In this document: piece by piece, positions 1 to 8,729 of the stretch
Numbering within the stretch: the stretch's first letter is position 1
Layout: every line of letters begins with the position of its first letter
Origin: Neptunomonas concharum
GTDB lineage: Bacteria; Pseudomonadota; Gammaproteobacteria; Pseudomonadales; Balneatricaceae
NCBI RefSeq assembly: GCF_008630635.1
Contig: NZ_CP043869.1
Span: 1,054,001-1,118,000, forward strand
Direction: 5' to 3'
Length of the DNA stretch: 64,000 nucleotides
Notes under the pieces: model-generated
The model's input: only the letters and a program-made list of their open reading frames with translations
Databases searched by the model: none
What the model was told of the DNA's origin: nothing
Made by a program: the position numbers and the translations under genes

Positions 1-16
1 AAACCGGAGTTTTAAT

Positions 17-922
17 ATGAAAATTGGTATTTTATCTCGTAACTCAAGCCTTTACTCCACACGGAGGTTGGTTGAAGCTTGCGAGCAGCGCGGGCATGAA
101 ACAAAGGTCATTGATGCTTTACGTTGCTATATGAACATCAATTCAGACCAGCCTTCAATCCACTTTAAAGGGGATGACCTGACGGGATTCGATGCCATTA
201 TTCCTCGTATCGGTGCATCTGTGACTTTTTATGGATGTGCAGTGTTACGCCAGTTTGAGATGATGGGGGTCTTTCCTGTAAATGAGTCAGTTGCGATTAC
301 TCGTTCCAGAGATAAGCTACGCTCTATGCAGTTGCTCTCACGAAAAGGCATCGGTATGCCAGTGACCGGTTTTGCCAGTAAGCCTGATGATATTAAAGAC
401 TTGCTGGACATGGTTGGCGGCGCCCCAGTTGTTATTAAACTGTTGGAAGGTACCCAAGGTATTGGCGTGGTACTGGCTGAAACGCGTAAAGCTGCCGAGA
501 GTGTTATTGAAGCCTTTATGGGGTTGAAAGCCAATATCATGGTGCAGGAGTTTATTCGTGAGGCAGGCGGTGCGGATATCCGCTGCTTTGTGATTGGGGA
601 TCGGGTGATTGCAGCTATGAAACGCCAAGGTGCAGACGGGGAGTTTCGTTCTAATCTGCACAGGGGTGGTAATGCATCGCTTGTCAGAATCACCCCAGAA
701 GAGCGTCAGACAGCGGTAGCTGCTGCAAAAATTATGGGGTTAGGTGTGGCCGGGGTGGATCTATTGCGCTCTGAAAGAGGCCCCTTAGTTATGGAAGTTA
801 ACTCATCCCCAGGGCTTGAAGGTATTGAAAAAGCCACAGGAAAGGATGTTGCAACTATGATTGTTCAATTTATTGAGAAAAATGCGAAACCGCAGAGGAC
901 GAGAACACGTGGCAAGGGCTAA
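17..922 (+). CDS. rimK: Ribosomal protein S6--L-glutamate ligase RimK
   Basis: ATP-grasp ligase that adds glutamate residues to the C-terminus of ribosomal protein S6 in the cytoplasm. The 301-residue length matches the family. An N-terminal pre-ATP-grasp domain (about 1-95) is followed by the ATP-grasp fold with the lysine/glycine-loop [10 protein letters not shown] (141-150), DIRCFVIGD (187-195), [10 protein letters not shown] (211-220) and the metal-binding [11 protein letters not shown] near 259-269. A GGAG ribosome binding site lies 7 bases before the ATG. The next gene overlaps its 3' end, so the two are probably co-transcribed. RimK substrates can be broader in some species; only the family assignment is firm. 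Confidence 0.95.
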   Translation: MKIGILSRNSSLYSTRRLVEACEQRGHETKVIDALRCYMNINSDQPSIHFKGDDLTGFDAIIPRIGASVTFYGCAVLRQFEMMGVFPVNESVAITRSRDKLRSMQLLSRKGIGMPVTGFASKPDDIKDLLDMVGGAPVVIKLLEGTQGIGVVLAETRKAAESVIEAFMGLKANIMVQEFIREAGGADIRCFVIGDRVIAAMKRQGADGEFRSNLHRGGNASLVRITPEERQTAVAAAKIMGLGVAGVDLLRSERGPLVMEVNSSPGLEGIEKATGKDVATMIVQFIEKNAKPQRTRTRGKG

Positions 923-1970
923 GCCTAATCAAAGTATAACGATTTCAGGTGTCTCTGTGGCACCTGGTCAAAGAGCGGTGATTGATCTTGAGGTAGCACA
1001 ACTTTATACCCACACACCGCTAAGTATCCCCATTGAAGTGATCAATGGTGCTAAAGAAGGCCCGGTACTTTTAGTCAATGCGGCGATACATGGTGATGAG
1101 CTTAATGGTGTAGAAGCAGTTCGTCAGTTACTGGGACGTATAGATGAGTCTAGGCTGAAAGGTACAGTTGTTGCTGTGCCGGTGGTGAATGTCTTTGGTT
1201 TGATCCATAAGTCACGCTACTTGCCTGATAGGCGGGATCTGAATCGTTGTTTTCCAGGCTCTGAGCGAGGGTCGATTGCTGGCAGATTGGCTTATCAGTT
1301 TTTTAATCAGGTGGTCAAGCATTGTAACTACGTGATTGATCTTCATACTGGTGCGATTCATCGCTCAAACCTTCCTCAAATCCGCGCTAACTTGAGCAAT
1401 GAAACCACCAGTGAGATTGCCCATGCTTTTGGTACCCCCATCATTATTGATGCCGTTTTAAGGGATGGCTCGTTGCGAGCAATTGCAGAGGAGCATTCTA
1501 TACCAGTCATTACTTATGAAGGTGGAGAAGCGCTTCGATTTGATCCTATCCCTATAGCTGCGGCGGTTGAGGGTGTGATGCGTGTGATGCGCCTGCTCGG
1601 AATGCTGAGGAAAACACGTAAAAAGTCGCCGATTACGCCGGTTATTGCAAGGTCTACCAGTTGGGTACGAGCAGAGCAAAACGGTATTCTACGCAGTCAG
1701 GTTACTTTAGGAGATCGTGTTGATAAAGGCCAAGTACTTGCTTTTATTAGTGATCCGTTGGGGCGAAGTGAGGTCGAAGTTAAAGCCCCACGAGAAGGGA
1801 TTGTTATCGGCATTCAAACATTGCCGCTGGTCAACGAAGGTGATGCGATTGTTCATATCGCTTTCTTTTATGCGGAAAACCGACTGGTACAAGAAACGGT
1901 TGAGACTTACATTGATGAAGTGATGGAGCAGGCCGGTGAGGAACTGGTGATGTCGAGCATGTTAGGGTAA
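909..1970 (+). CDS. Succinylglutamate desuccinylase/aspartoacylase family zinc hydrolase
   Basis: Zinc-dependent deacylase of the AstE/ASPA (M14-like) family. The zinc ligands are visible as HGDE (H61, E64) and DLHTG (H146), and a catalytic-type glutamate sits in [10 protein letters not shown] (E204). The C-terminal third (about 255-353) looks like the beta-sandwich lid typical of this family. The reading frame is open upstream to a TTG at 861 and an ATG at 882, but GTG at 909 has AGAGGA 9 bases upstream, so I prefer it (353 residues, 14-base overlap with rimK). The same gene pair with rimK recurs in gammaproteobacteria as I recall, suggesting a role in glutamate-tail or acyl-amino-acid metabolism. 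The substrate is not known from sequence. Confidence 0.85.
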   Translation: MARAKPNQSITISGVSVAPGQRAVIDLEVAQLYTHTPLSIPIEVINGAKEGPVLLVNAAIHGDELNGVEAVRQLLGRIDESRLKGTVVAVPVVNVFGLIHKSRYLPDRRDLNRCFPGSERGSIAGRLAYQFFNQVVKHCNYVIDLHTGAIHRSNLPQIRANLSNETTSEIAHAFGTPIIIDAVLRDGSLRAIAEEHSIPVITYEGGEALRFDPIPIAAAVEGVMRVMRLLGMLRKTRKKSPITPVIARSTSWVRAEQNGILRSQVTLGDRVDKGQVLAFISDPLGRSEVEVKAPREGIVIGIQTLPLVNEGDAIVHIAFFYAENRLVQETVETYIDEVMEQAGEELVMSSMLG

Positions 1971-2035
1971 GGATGTTTATTTTGACCCAGTGAGATTAGA
2001 ATACGTTTCTTTTTTGCTAAGTTGAGTAAGTTACT

Positions 2036-3181
2036 ATGAATTACCCTGAGACGAAGTTACCCAAAGTTGGGACGACTATTTTTACCCAAATGTCTCAAAT
2101 GGCCGCTGAATATCAAGCGATCAATCTTTCTCAGGGTTTTCCCGATTTTGATGGGCCTCGCGCTTTGTTGGATGCTGTTGGTCATTATATTCGTCAAGGT
2201 GCAAACCAATATGCTCCAATGACCGGGGTACCTGCTTTGAGAGAGCAGATCGCCGGAAAAGTCGCAACCCTCTATGGTCGTAAGGTCTGTGCAGATCAGG
2301 AAATAACGGTAACCTCCGGGGCGACAGGAGCGCTATTTGCCGCAATCTCGTCGGTCGTACGCAAAGGTGATGAGGTCATTATTTTTGATCCAGCCTATGA
2401 TAGCTATGAACCGGCTATCGAACTCAATGGTGGTGTGGCCGTTCGCTTGCAACTATTGCCACCGAATTTCCAAGTGGATTGGATGCAGGTCAAGGCTGCT
2501 ATTAGCTCGAAAACGCGCATGATTATTATCAATACGCCGCATAACCCGACAGGCGCCATTCTAAGTGCCGCTGATTTGGATCAGTTGGCAGGTATCGTGG
2601 AAGGGACGGATATCCTGCTGCTGGCAGATGAAGTGTATGAACATATCGTCTTTGAAGGTGAGCACCAGAGCTTATTAAGTCATGATGTGTTGTATCCGCG
2701 CAGTTTTGTGGTTTCATCGTTTGGTAAAACTTACCATACAACAGGCTGGAAGATTGGCTATTGTGTTGCTCCGGCATCACTGTCTGTAGAGTTTCGCAAA
2801 GTACACCAGTATTTAACCTTCTCTACAGCAACGCCGATGCAGCTGGCGTTGGCGGATATTATGCGTGATGAGCCGCAGCACTATTTGCAGCTTCCAACTT
2901 TCTATAAAGCAAAACGAGATCTGTTTTGTTCGCTTATCAAAGGGAGCAGCTTCCAGTTCACACCAGCCAAGGGAACCTACTTCCAGCTGGTGGACTACAG
3001 TGCCATCAGCGACCTTCCAGATACCGAGTTTTGTTTGTGGTTAATTAAAGAAGCCGGTGTAGCGGCTATTCCTGTGTCTGTTTTTTGTGAAACACCACCG
3101 AGCATGCGTTTAGTGCGTTTTTGTTTTGCAAAAGGGGATGATACTTTGAGAAGCGCAGCCGAGCGCCTTGTGCACCTTTAA
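2036..3181 (+). CDS. PLP aminotransferase, methionine/glutamine type (YbdL/MtnE-like)
   Basis: Class I/II fold-type I aminotransferase of 381 residues. Visible landmarks are INLSQGFPDFDGP (29-41), NTPHNPTG with N170, ADEVYEH (D198), the Schiff-base lysine in SSFGKTYHTTGWKIGY (K231), and a C-terminal MRLVRFCFAK that carries the carboxylate-binding arginine. It resembles E. coli YbdL, which prefers methionine and aromatic amino acids, and the KAT/glutamine transaminase K group. The following gene encodes an omega-amidase-type nitrilase, which fits glutamine or 2-oxo-4-methylthiobutyrate transamination followed by removal of the 2-oxoglutaramate product (methionine salvage). Substrate specificity is inferred from that pairing. 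Confidence 0.88.
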   Translation: MNYPETKLPKVGTTIFTQMSQMAAEYQAINLSQGFPDFDGPRALLDAVGHYIRQGANQYAPMTGVPALREQIAGKVATLYGRKVCADQEITVTSGATGALFAAISSVVRKGDEVIIFDPAYDSYEPAIELNGGVAVRLQLLPPNFQVDWMQVKAAISSKTRMIIINTPHNPTGAILSAADLDQLAGIVEGTDILLLADEVYEHIVFEGEHQSLLSHDVLYPRSFVVSSFGKTYHTTGWKIGYCVAPASLSVEFRKVHQYLTFSTATPMQLALADIMRDEPQHYLQLPTFYKAKRDLFCSLIKGSSFQFTPAKGTYFQLVDYSAISDLPDTEFCLWLIKEAGVAAIPVSVFCETPPSMRLVRFCFAKGDDTLRSAAERLVHL

Positions 3182-3194
3182 AGTGAGAGTGGGT

Positions 3195-3986
3195 ATGAAT
3201 ACTCCTTTGGAAAACTTAAGAGTTTCGCTGGTTCAAACGGCGTTGATTTGGCAAAAGCCAGAAGAGAATAGAGTGCAACTAGCAGCGCTGATAGCTCCTC
3301 TGGCGGGTGCCGCAGATGTGATTGTCTTACCTGAGATGTTTACAACAGGTTTCATGATGGAGCCTGAAACGCACGCAGAAACGGAGCAAGGTAAAACACT
3401 TCCGTGGATGAAGCAGCAAGCATCTCAATTAGGGTCAGTCGTTTGCGGCTCGGTAGCCATTCAAACTCACCAAGGATTTGTTAACCGATTCTATTGGGTA
3501 ACACCGCAAGGGGAAGTGTCTTATTACGACAAGCGTCACCTTTTTCGTATGGGTAAAGAGCACGAACACTACCAATCTGGTAACCAGCGAGTCGTTATTC
3601 AGTACCGTGGTTGGAATATATTACCGATTATCTGTTATGACTTGCGCTTCCCTGTCTTTATGCGCAACCAAAATGATTATGATTTAAGTATCTGTGTTGC
3701 CAATTGGCCTGCGCCTAGGCGTAATCCTTGGAGAACCCTACTACAGGCACGAGCGATAGAAAATCAGTGCTACATGTTAGGCGTTAACCGTGTAGGGCAA
3801 GACGCAGCGGGATTGAATTACAGTGGAGATTCGTTAGCTGTTGATTTTAAAGGTGATCTACTAATTGATCAGCCCCAAAGCGTTAGTTTTGTAGAAACAA
3901 CCGCACTATCGCTCTCGTCATTGAGAACTTTTCGAGAAAATTTCCCTGCCTGGCAGGATGCCGACACCTTTAGGCTGGATTTCTGA
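3195..3986 (+). CDS. Nitrilase-family omega-amidase (YafV/MtnU-like)
   Basis: Carbon-nitrogen hydrolase of 263 residues with the Glu-Lys-Cys triad in place: VLPEMFTTGF (E47), YDKRHLF (K113) and IICYDLRFP (C147). Family members such as YafV hydrolyse 2-oxoglutaramate or 2-oxosuccinamate, the products of glutamine or asparagine transamination, to the oxo-acid and ammonia. The frame is open back to a TTG at 3168 that would overlap the aminotransferase, but the ATG at 3195 follows a GA-rich ribosome binding region and gives the standard N-terminus. It lies 13 bases after the aminotransferase stop, so the two genes are almost certainly one operon and one pathway. Confidence 0.88.
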   Translation: MNTPLENLRVSLVQTALIWQKPEENRVQLAALIAPLAGAADVIVLPEMFTTGFMMEPETHAETEQGKTLPWMKQQASQLGSVVCGSVAIQTHQGFVNRFYWVTPQGEVSYYDKRHLFRMGKEHEHYQSGNQRVVIQYRGWNILPIICYDLRFPVFMRNQNDYDLSICVANWPAPRRNPWRTLLQARAIENQCYMLGVNRVGQDAAGLNYSGDSLAVDFKGDLLIDQPQSVSFVETTALSLSSLRTFRENFPAWQDADTFRLDF

Positions 3987-4006
3987 TAGCGTGCTTATTT
4001 CGTCTT

Positions 4007-4948
4007 TTAAGCATGTGAACGCTTAAAGTTAGCGCAGTAATCCACGGATACCTGTTTTGGCGTAAACCAAATATAGTCAGCCTGATCTTGTGTCACATAG
4101 TCTTGAGGTTGAGACAGGCTTTCTTGAACTTCTACTAAAAGAAGCGTTGTGATTGTACTTGAGTTTTTAGTTAACTGTTTTAGGTGAAGTGGAACCCCCA
4201 GATCCTTTCGGCTATGTGTTGCACCAGCAACAAGTACTACAGGCTTGTGGGGGCTGTTAGCCATCTGCCAAGCCATCATAGCATCTCTGGCTAACTGTAT
4301 GGTGAGCATACCGCTTAAGCGATCTTTCTCCGTCATACGGCAATGGCCTTGATAGATTTGCTCTAAGAGCGCCTCTTTGACTGTGTGATCAATATGATTG
4401 ATCGTCTCTTGCTGCTCTTTTGTGAACCGCTGTTTATCGGAGGTTTTATAAAGGTGTTGAAGGGTAACGGTTGATAGGTTTCCAGAGATAACTTTTCCAC
4501 CATGACGAAGGGTTGCATGTATAAGCTTTCCATAATCTGCCCAAGGCCAGCTACGTTCATTCCACTTCAGTTTGTCTTTTAATACTTCGGGACTGTCTGT
4601 TGGCTGAAGTTGCTTGATAAGCCCCTGTTGATCCTCTGACAGCATCTCAAACACCACACTACCAGCCGTTTCTGCCATGCTGGCTGAAATAATCTCTTGC
4701 TCAAGTTGATGGTGATCAGGGTTATCGTGTTTTTCACCAATAAGTACGTAATCGGATCGTTTTAAAAACTCCTGAAGGTCATCCGATGTGATAAATGCCT
4801 GAGTGCGAAGATCATAAATCGTACCCGTCAGTGGATGCTTTTGCAGCTCTGGCGCTTGCCATACACGCTCAGTAGCGAGAGCCGAGAGTACTAGCAAGAA
4901 GCTCAGAACGATAGCCACTACTGAAAGGTAGACTCTGTTTTCTCTCAT
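4007..4948 (-). CDS. ChaN-family (haem-binding uptake, Tiki-like) exported protein
   Basis: Exported protein of 313 residues. A hydrophobic N-terminal segment (about 7-26) ends in LSALATE, a signal peptide or anchor without the lipobox cysteine of ChaN lipoproteins. The family signature GEKHDNPDHH is at 71-80, and a second conserved VLVAGATHSRKDLG motif sits near 240. ChaN-family proteins bind haem or act in iron-related stress; TIKI-fold relatives are metalloproteases, so either activity is possible. The gene starts 24 bases after the LysR gene on the same strand and could be read through from it. It converges on the omega-amidase gene. Confidence 0.78.
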   Translation of the reverse strand: MRENRVYLSVVAIVLSFLLVLSALATERVWQAPELQKHPLTGTIYDLRTQAFITSDDLQEFLKRSDYVLIGEKHDNPDHHQLEQEIISASMAETAGSVVFEMLSEDQQGLIKQLQPTDSPEVLKDKLKWNERSWPWADYGKLIHATLRHGGKVISGNLSTVTLQHLYKTSDKQRFTKEQQETINHIDHTVKEALLEQIYQGHCRMTEKDRLSGMLTIQLARDAMMAWQMANSPHKPVVLVAGATHSRKDLGVPLHLKQLTKNSSTITTLLLVEVQESLSQPQDYVTQDQADYIWFTPKQVSVDYCANFKRSHA

Positions 4949-4972
4949 TATTCACTCCTACTACAGGGGGTG

Positions 4973-5869
4973 TTACGCAGTCGCCAGCTGCTGAGTCAGC
5001 CACGTTTTTAACGCCATAATGTTAGGGTCATAGGCTTTATAAGGTGACGTTAACAGGTAGTAACCGTATCCGCTAGCGTAGCGAATGCCAAAAGGATTTA
5101 CGAGATTTGATGATGCTAGTGTGCTTTCAATCATAAAGTCGGGTAATAAACCGACGCCCTGTTTTTGTAAAATCGCCGCATGGGACATAAAGAAATGCTC
5201 AAAGCCGACAGCGCATGAGTTGCTGGGCAAAATTGCCTCAGAATCTGGGAAAAGATAGCTATAGAACTGTGTCCACAGTTCAGGGCGTGTGGTGTGCAGA
5301 ATCAATGGAAGGCTGAGTAGCGCTTCTTTTGAAGAGGTTGCGTTTTGTAGGAATAGATCACGATGAACTACAGGTAATAAAATTTCTTCCGTTAACAGAG
5401 TGGCGTGTTCGTGGTTTAGCGATAAAGGTAAGCAGCGAATAGCAAGGTCTGCCTCTTGTTCGCCGAATTGGATAGGACCATCACCTGTCACCATAGATAG
5501 TTTTAGGTCAGGTAAGCTGTGTTGAAGCTCGGATAGCTTAGGTATTAACCACAAATTGCTAAACGAAGGGCTAATATTGAGTGTCAGTGTATTTTTACGG
5601 GCTTGTTGCAATGCTGCCGTTGCACTGACTATTTGCTGCATCGCTGCTGTTATTTCTGGAAGGTAATGTTTTCCCGCCTCAGTTAAGGTTAACCCTTGAG
5701 GGGTACGATTAAATAAAGGACGAGAAAGATAACTTTCCAGTAATTGGATCTGCTTGCTGACAGCACCTTGTGTCACACATAACTCATCGGCGGCTTTAGA
5801 GAAACTAAGCCTACGTGCAGCTACTTCAAAGACACGCAGCGCATTGAGGGGAGGAAAATGATTAACCAT
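4973..5869 (-). CDS. LysR-family transcriptional regulator (GcvA-like)
   Basis: Standard 298-residue LysR-type regulator. The winged helix-turn-helix lies at about 6-65, with FEVAARRLSFSKAADEL and VTQGAVSKQIQ, the hallmark of the GcvA/AmpR branch. The effector-binding domain runs from about 90 to the end. It is divergent from the aminotransferase-BKACE pair at 5975, which is the classic arrangement for a LysR regulator and its target. A perfect 12-base inverted repeat begins 6 bases upstream of its start codon, a probable site for autoregulation and control of the divergent genes. The inducer is not predictable from sequence. Confidence 0.92.
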   Translation of the reverse strand: MVNHFPPLNALRVFEVAARRLSFSKAADELCVTQGAVSKQIQLLESYLSRPLFNRTPQGLTLTEAGKHYLPEITAAMQQIVSATAALQQARKNTLTLNISPSFSNLWLIPKLSELQHSLPDLKLSMVTGDGPIQFGEQEADLAIRCLPLSLNHEHATLLTEEILLPVVHRDLFLQNATSSKEALLSLPLILHTTRPELWTQFYSYLFPDSEAILPSNSCAVGFEHFFMSHAAILQKQGVGLLPDFMIESTLASSNLVNPFGIRYASGYGYYLLTSPYKAYDPNIMALKTWLTQQLATA

Positions 5870-5875
5870 TGTATT

Positions 5876-5904
5876 TTAGCCTATGAGTTTTTCTCATAGG
5901 CTAA
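5876..5904. promoter_or_regulatory. Perfect inverted repeat, likely LysR operator
   Basis: TTAGCCTATGAG (5876-5887) and its exact reverse complement (5893-5904) flank a TTTTT spacer. Inside it, T5884 and A5896 form a T-N11-A LysR box. It lies in the 105-base region between the divergent LysR and aminotransferase genes. Seen directly; the function is inferred. Confidence 0.7.
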
Positions 5905-5974
5905 GAGATTATATCGTTTGAGCGTCTTGTGGAAGGCGTATTGAATAGCACTATTCGTTTAGGGGGAAATTTCC

Positions 5975-7327
5975 ATGAATAGTCGCGTATTCCATCGTCA
6001 TTGTCATTCAACATTACCTGTAGCCGTTAGAGGTGAGGGTGCGTATCTCTTTGATCAAAACGGTAAAGCCTATTTAGATGCCAGCGGTGGAGCAGCTGTC
6101 TCATGTTTAGGTCACAATCATGCTGGTGTGAGAGCGGCATTACATCACCAGATAGATTCATTAGCCTATGCTCACAGTGCTTTTTTTACCACAGAGAGCG
6201 CTGAACTATTGGCCGATAAACTGGCAGAGCACGCACCGGGTGATCTCAATCATACCTACTTTCTATCCGGTGGGTCTGAAGCGGTTGAGGCCGCATTGAA
6301 GTTAGCGCGGCAATATTTCCTAGAGATAGGTCAGCCGCAACGAACCCGTTTTATCTCTCGTCGACAAAGTTATCACGGCAATACATTAGGAGCACTCGCT
6401 GTGGGCGGGAATATATGGCGTCGTGCGCCCTTTGATCCGCTACTCATTCCCGCTGAACATATTGCACCCTGCTACAGCTACCGTGACAAGCGAGCACATG
6501 AAACGCCGTTTGAATATGGGCAACGGGTTGCCAATGAGCTTGAAGAGAGGCTATTGGTTGTAGGCCCTGACACAGTGATTGCTTTTATTGCTGAACCCGT
6601 CGTAGGTGCGACTGCGGGTGCACTCACGGCAGAAGAGGGATATTTCTCACGTATCAGAGAAATTTGTAATCAATATGGTGTCTTATTGATACTGGATGAA
6701 GTCATGTGTGGTATGGGAAGAACAGGGACATTATTTGCTCATGAACAGGAGGGTATCCATGCTGACATCGTTACCATTGCTAAGGGGTTAGGTGCTGGGT
6801 ATCAGCCTATTGGTGCTATGTTGGCCAGTGATCGAGTATATGATGCGGTATCAAATGGGAGCGGCTTCTTTCAGCATGGGCATACATATATGGGGCATGC
6901 GACGGCAACCGCTGGAGCATTGGCGGTCCTGAATGCGATACAAAATGAAAACTTACTTCCCAATGTCGTTCACAAAGGAAATCTATTGATGGATAGGCTC
7001 CATCAGCGTTTTGCAGAGAACGTTCATGTGGGCGATATTCGTGGGCGAGGTTTGTTTATTGGTCTTGAATTGGTGAAAGATAAGGAGACCAAGCAACCTT
7101 TCGATCCTGTCACTCAATTGCATGCGCGCATAAAGAACAGGGCTATGGAGCTAGGGTTAATTTGTTACCCTATGTCAGGCACTATTGATGGTACACATGG
7201 GCATCATATTTTATTAGCGCCGCCGTTTATCATCTCGACTGAGCAAGTAGATGAACTAGTCGATAAGCTCGGCAATAGTATTGAATCTGTAATAAAAGAA
7301 GTTACTTCAGGAGCCTCTTGCTCATGA
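5975..7327 (+). CDS. Class III (omega) aminotransferase
   Basis: PLP-dependent aminotransferase of 450 residues. The PLP phosphate-binding region is YFLSGGSEAVEAALKLAR (95-112), the cofactor aspartate sits in LILDEVMCGMGRTG (D241), and the Schiff-base lysine in TIAKGLGAGYQP (K270). These enzymes act on omega- or beta-amino groups such as beta-alanine, 4-aminobutyrate, taurine or diamines. Its stop codon overlaps the start of the BKACE gene in ATGA (7324-7327), so translation is coupled. The pairing suggests that it converts a beta-amino acid into the beta-keto acid that the next enzyme cleaves. The exact amino donor is unknown. Confidence 0.9.
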   Translation: MNSRVFHRHCHSTLPVAVRGEGAYLFDQNGKAYLDASGGAAVSCLGHNHAGVRAALHHQIDSLAYAHSAFFTTESAELLADKLAEHAPGDLNHTYFLSGGSEAVEAALKLARQYFLEIGQPQRTRFISRRQSYHGNTLGALAVGGNIWRRAPFDPLLIPAEHIAPCYSYRDKRAHETPFEYGQRVANELEERLLVVGPDTVIAFIAEPVVGATAGALTAEEGYFSRIREICNQYGVLLILDEVMCGMGRTGTLFAHEQEGIHADIVTIAKGLGAGYQPIGAMLASDRVYDAVSNGSGFFQHGHTYMGHATATAGALAVLNAIQNENLLPNVVHKGNLLMDRLHQRFAENVHVGDIRGRGLFIGLELVKDKETKQPFDPVTQLHARIKNRAMELGLICYPMSGTIDGTHGHHILLAPPFIISTEQVDELVDKLGNSIESVIKEVTSGASCS

Positions 7328-8148
7328 AAAAATCACTGATTATTGTGGCGCCAAACGGTGCCAAGAAAATGAAGAGTGATCATCCTGCTTTGCCGATGAC
7401 GCCCGAAGAGATTGCGCAAGAGGTTGCTGCCTGTGCAGAAGCGGGTGCTGCAATGGTGCATCTACATGCCAGAGATAACGATGGTCACCACTCGCTGGAT
7501 ATCGATGATAATCTACAAGTAATGGACGCCGTTAAGGCGCGTGTAGGGTCTGATGTGGTCATTCAGGTGACGACAGAAGCCATCGGTATTTATACGCCAC
7601 AGCAGCAGATGGCATTGATTAAAGCCGTTGTGCCAGAAGCTGCCTCGTTTGCGATAAAGGAGTTAATTCCTGATCAGAGCAGTGAGAAAACAGCGGCGGA
7701 CTTTTTCCATTGGATAGCCGCTGAGAATATTTTGCCGCAATATATTCTCTATTCAGGGGATGATGTTGCTCGGTATCTGTCCTTAAAAGCAAAGGGGATT
7801 ATACCGAATGCTCCTCACCATCTGCTTTTCGTATTGGGGCGGTATCACGTTCAGCAACAAAGCTCAGTGAGTGGATTACGGGAGTTTCTTCAATACCAGG
7901 AGCAATTAGGACAGACGCCATGGGCGTGTTGTGCCTTTGGTATATCCGAACAAACAATATTGCTTGAGGCTGCGAAACAGGGAGGCGATGTACGTATTGG
8001 CTTTGAAAACAATCTTTTTGCAGCAGATGGTAAACAGCTGGCTACTAGTAATGCATCCCAAGTTGCAGATTTAGTTGATGTTTTTAAGGCCGCTGGTATA
8101 TCCCCAATGAATGTCAGTGAACTACGCCAAGGCTATGGCGGTAGCTAA
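7324..8148 (+). CDS. Beta-keto acid cleavage enzyme (BKACE, DUF849)
   Basis: Zinc enzyme of 274 residues that condenses a beta-keto acid with acetyl-CoA to give acetoacetate and a shortened acyl-CoA. The family N-terminus IIVAPNGAKK leads into the conserved PALPMTPEEIA (21-31) and the metal-binding VHLHARD (H46, H48, D51). The C-terminal part keeps the GFENNLFAADGK segment typical of the family. The start is the ATG at 7324, 10 bases after AGGAG and overlapping the aminotransferase stop; an upstream in-frame TTG at 7318 is too close to the ribosome binding site. Known family substrates include 3-keto-5-aminohexanoate and dehydrocarnitine, but this one cannot be named from sequence. A strong terminator follows. 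Confidence 0.9.
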   Translation: MKKSLIIVAPNGAKKMKSDHPALPMTPEEIAQEVAACAEAGAAMVHLHARDNDGHHSLDIDDNLQVMDAVKARVGSDVVIQVTTEAIGIYTPQQQMALIKAVVPEAASFAIKELIPDQSSEKTAADFFHWIAAENILPQYILYSGDDVARYLSLKAKGIIPNAPHHLLFVLGRYHVQQQSSVSGLREFLQYQEQLGQTPWACCAFGISEQTILLEAAKQGGDVRIGFENNLFAADGKQLATSNASQVADLVDVFKAAGISPMNVSELRQGYGGS

Positions 8149-8160
8149 ACCCTAAACGCA

Positions 8161-8185
8161 AAAAAGCCCCAAAAGGGGCTTTCTG
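8161..8185. terminator. Bidirectional Rho-independent terminator
   Basis: AAAGCCCC (8163-8170) pairs with GGGGCTTT (8175-8182) around AAAA. An A-run precedes and a T-run follows, so it serves both converging genes (BKACE and the hibernation factor). Confidence 0.85.
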
Positions 8186-8199
8186 GTTCAAGGTCTTAA

Positions 8200-8574
8200 T
8201 TAAGCAAGATAGACCTCTTCTTCTTCTTCGAAGACTTCATCATTGACGGCATCATCACCGATGAGCTCAGTATGTTTTGTCGCGCCTTTTTTATGAGTCT
8301 GCTTATCGCGAAGTTTAGATAGCTGGCGGTCAATCTTATCAGCGACAGCATCCAATGCAGCATATAAATTATCAGCGCTCGCTTTAGCTACAACTTCCCT
8401 ACCGCAGGCATGCAGGATAGCTTCTACATCCTCTTGGCGATCTTTTTTGTCAATAGTTACTTGCGCACTGGAGATAATATCAAAATGACTTTGGCTATTT
8501 TCCAGCCAACTTTCAATTTTTTCGCGAACAGCGGGTGAAACTTTATCATGACGGCTAGTGATGTTAATGATCAT
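8200..8574 (-). CDS. Ribosome hibernation promoting factor (HPF/RaiA family)
   Basis: Protein of 124 residues with the HPF/YfiA beta-alpha-beta-beta-beta-alpha fold: MIINITSRHDKVSPAVREKI at the N-terminus, then VTIDKKDRQEDVEAILHA and LYAALDAVADKIDRQLSK. It binds the 30S decoding region and drives ribosome dimerisation or silencing in stationary phase. A charged C-terminal tail of about 30 residues, ending DEVFEEEEEVYLA, makes it longer than short HPF (about 95) and closer to RaiA/YfiA (113). It does not have the long dimerisation domain of long HPF. It stands alone rather than in the rpoN cluster. The symbol hpf or raiA cannot be decided. Confidence 0.88.
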   Translation of the reverse strand: MIINITSRHDKVSPAVREKIESWLENSQSHFDIISSAQVTIDKKDRQEDVEAILHACGREVVAKASADNLYAALDAVADKIDRQLSKLRDKQTHKKGATKHTELIGDDAVNDEVFEEEEEVYLA

Positions 8575-8594
8575 ATTCTTTCCTTATCACACTG

Positions 8595-8614
8595 CGAGCA
8601 ATATCTTTTTGCTC
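8595..8614 (-). promoter_or_regulatory. Small hairpin in the hibernation-factor leader
   Basis: GAGCAA and TTGCTC face each other across 8 bases, about 20 bases before the start codon of the minus-strand hibernation gene. It may influence translation or mRNA stability; function unknown. Confidence 0.35.
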
Positions 8615-8659
8615 AGAATTCGACTTTGAAAAAGTAACGCGCTAACTCCGTATCTAAGG

Positions 8660-8687
8660 GTGAATGTGACAATCTCTTCACATTCAC
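8660..8687. promoter_or_regulatory. 10-base perfect inverted repeat upstream of the hibernation-factor gene
   Basis: GTGAATGTGA (8660-8669) and TCACATTCAC (8678-8687) are separated by 8 bases. It lies between the hypothetical gene at 8730 and the hibernation gene, both on the minus strand. No T-run follows on either strand, so an operator or an mRNA structure fits better than a terminator. Confidence 0.45.
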
Positions 8688-8729
8688 TATAGACCGATTT
8701 TAGCTAGAAAGGAAAGGGGTTTTTGAAGA

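Noticed and set aside
229-693. Minus-strand open frame inside rimK
   Set aside because: It overlaps a well-supported gene and shows no recognisable domain; it is a shadow of rimK codon use.
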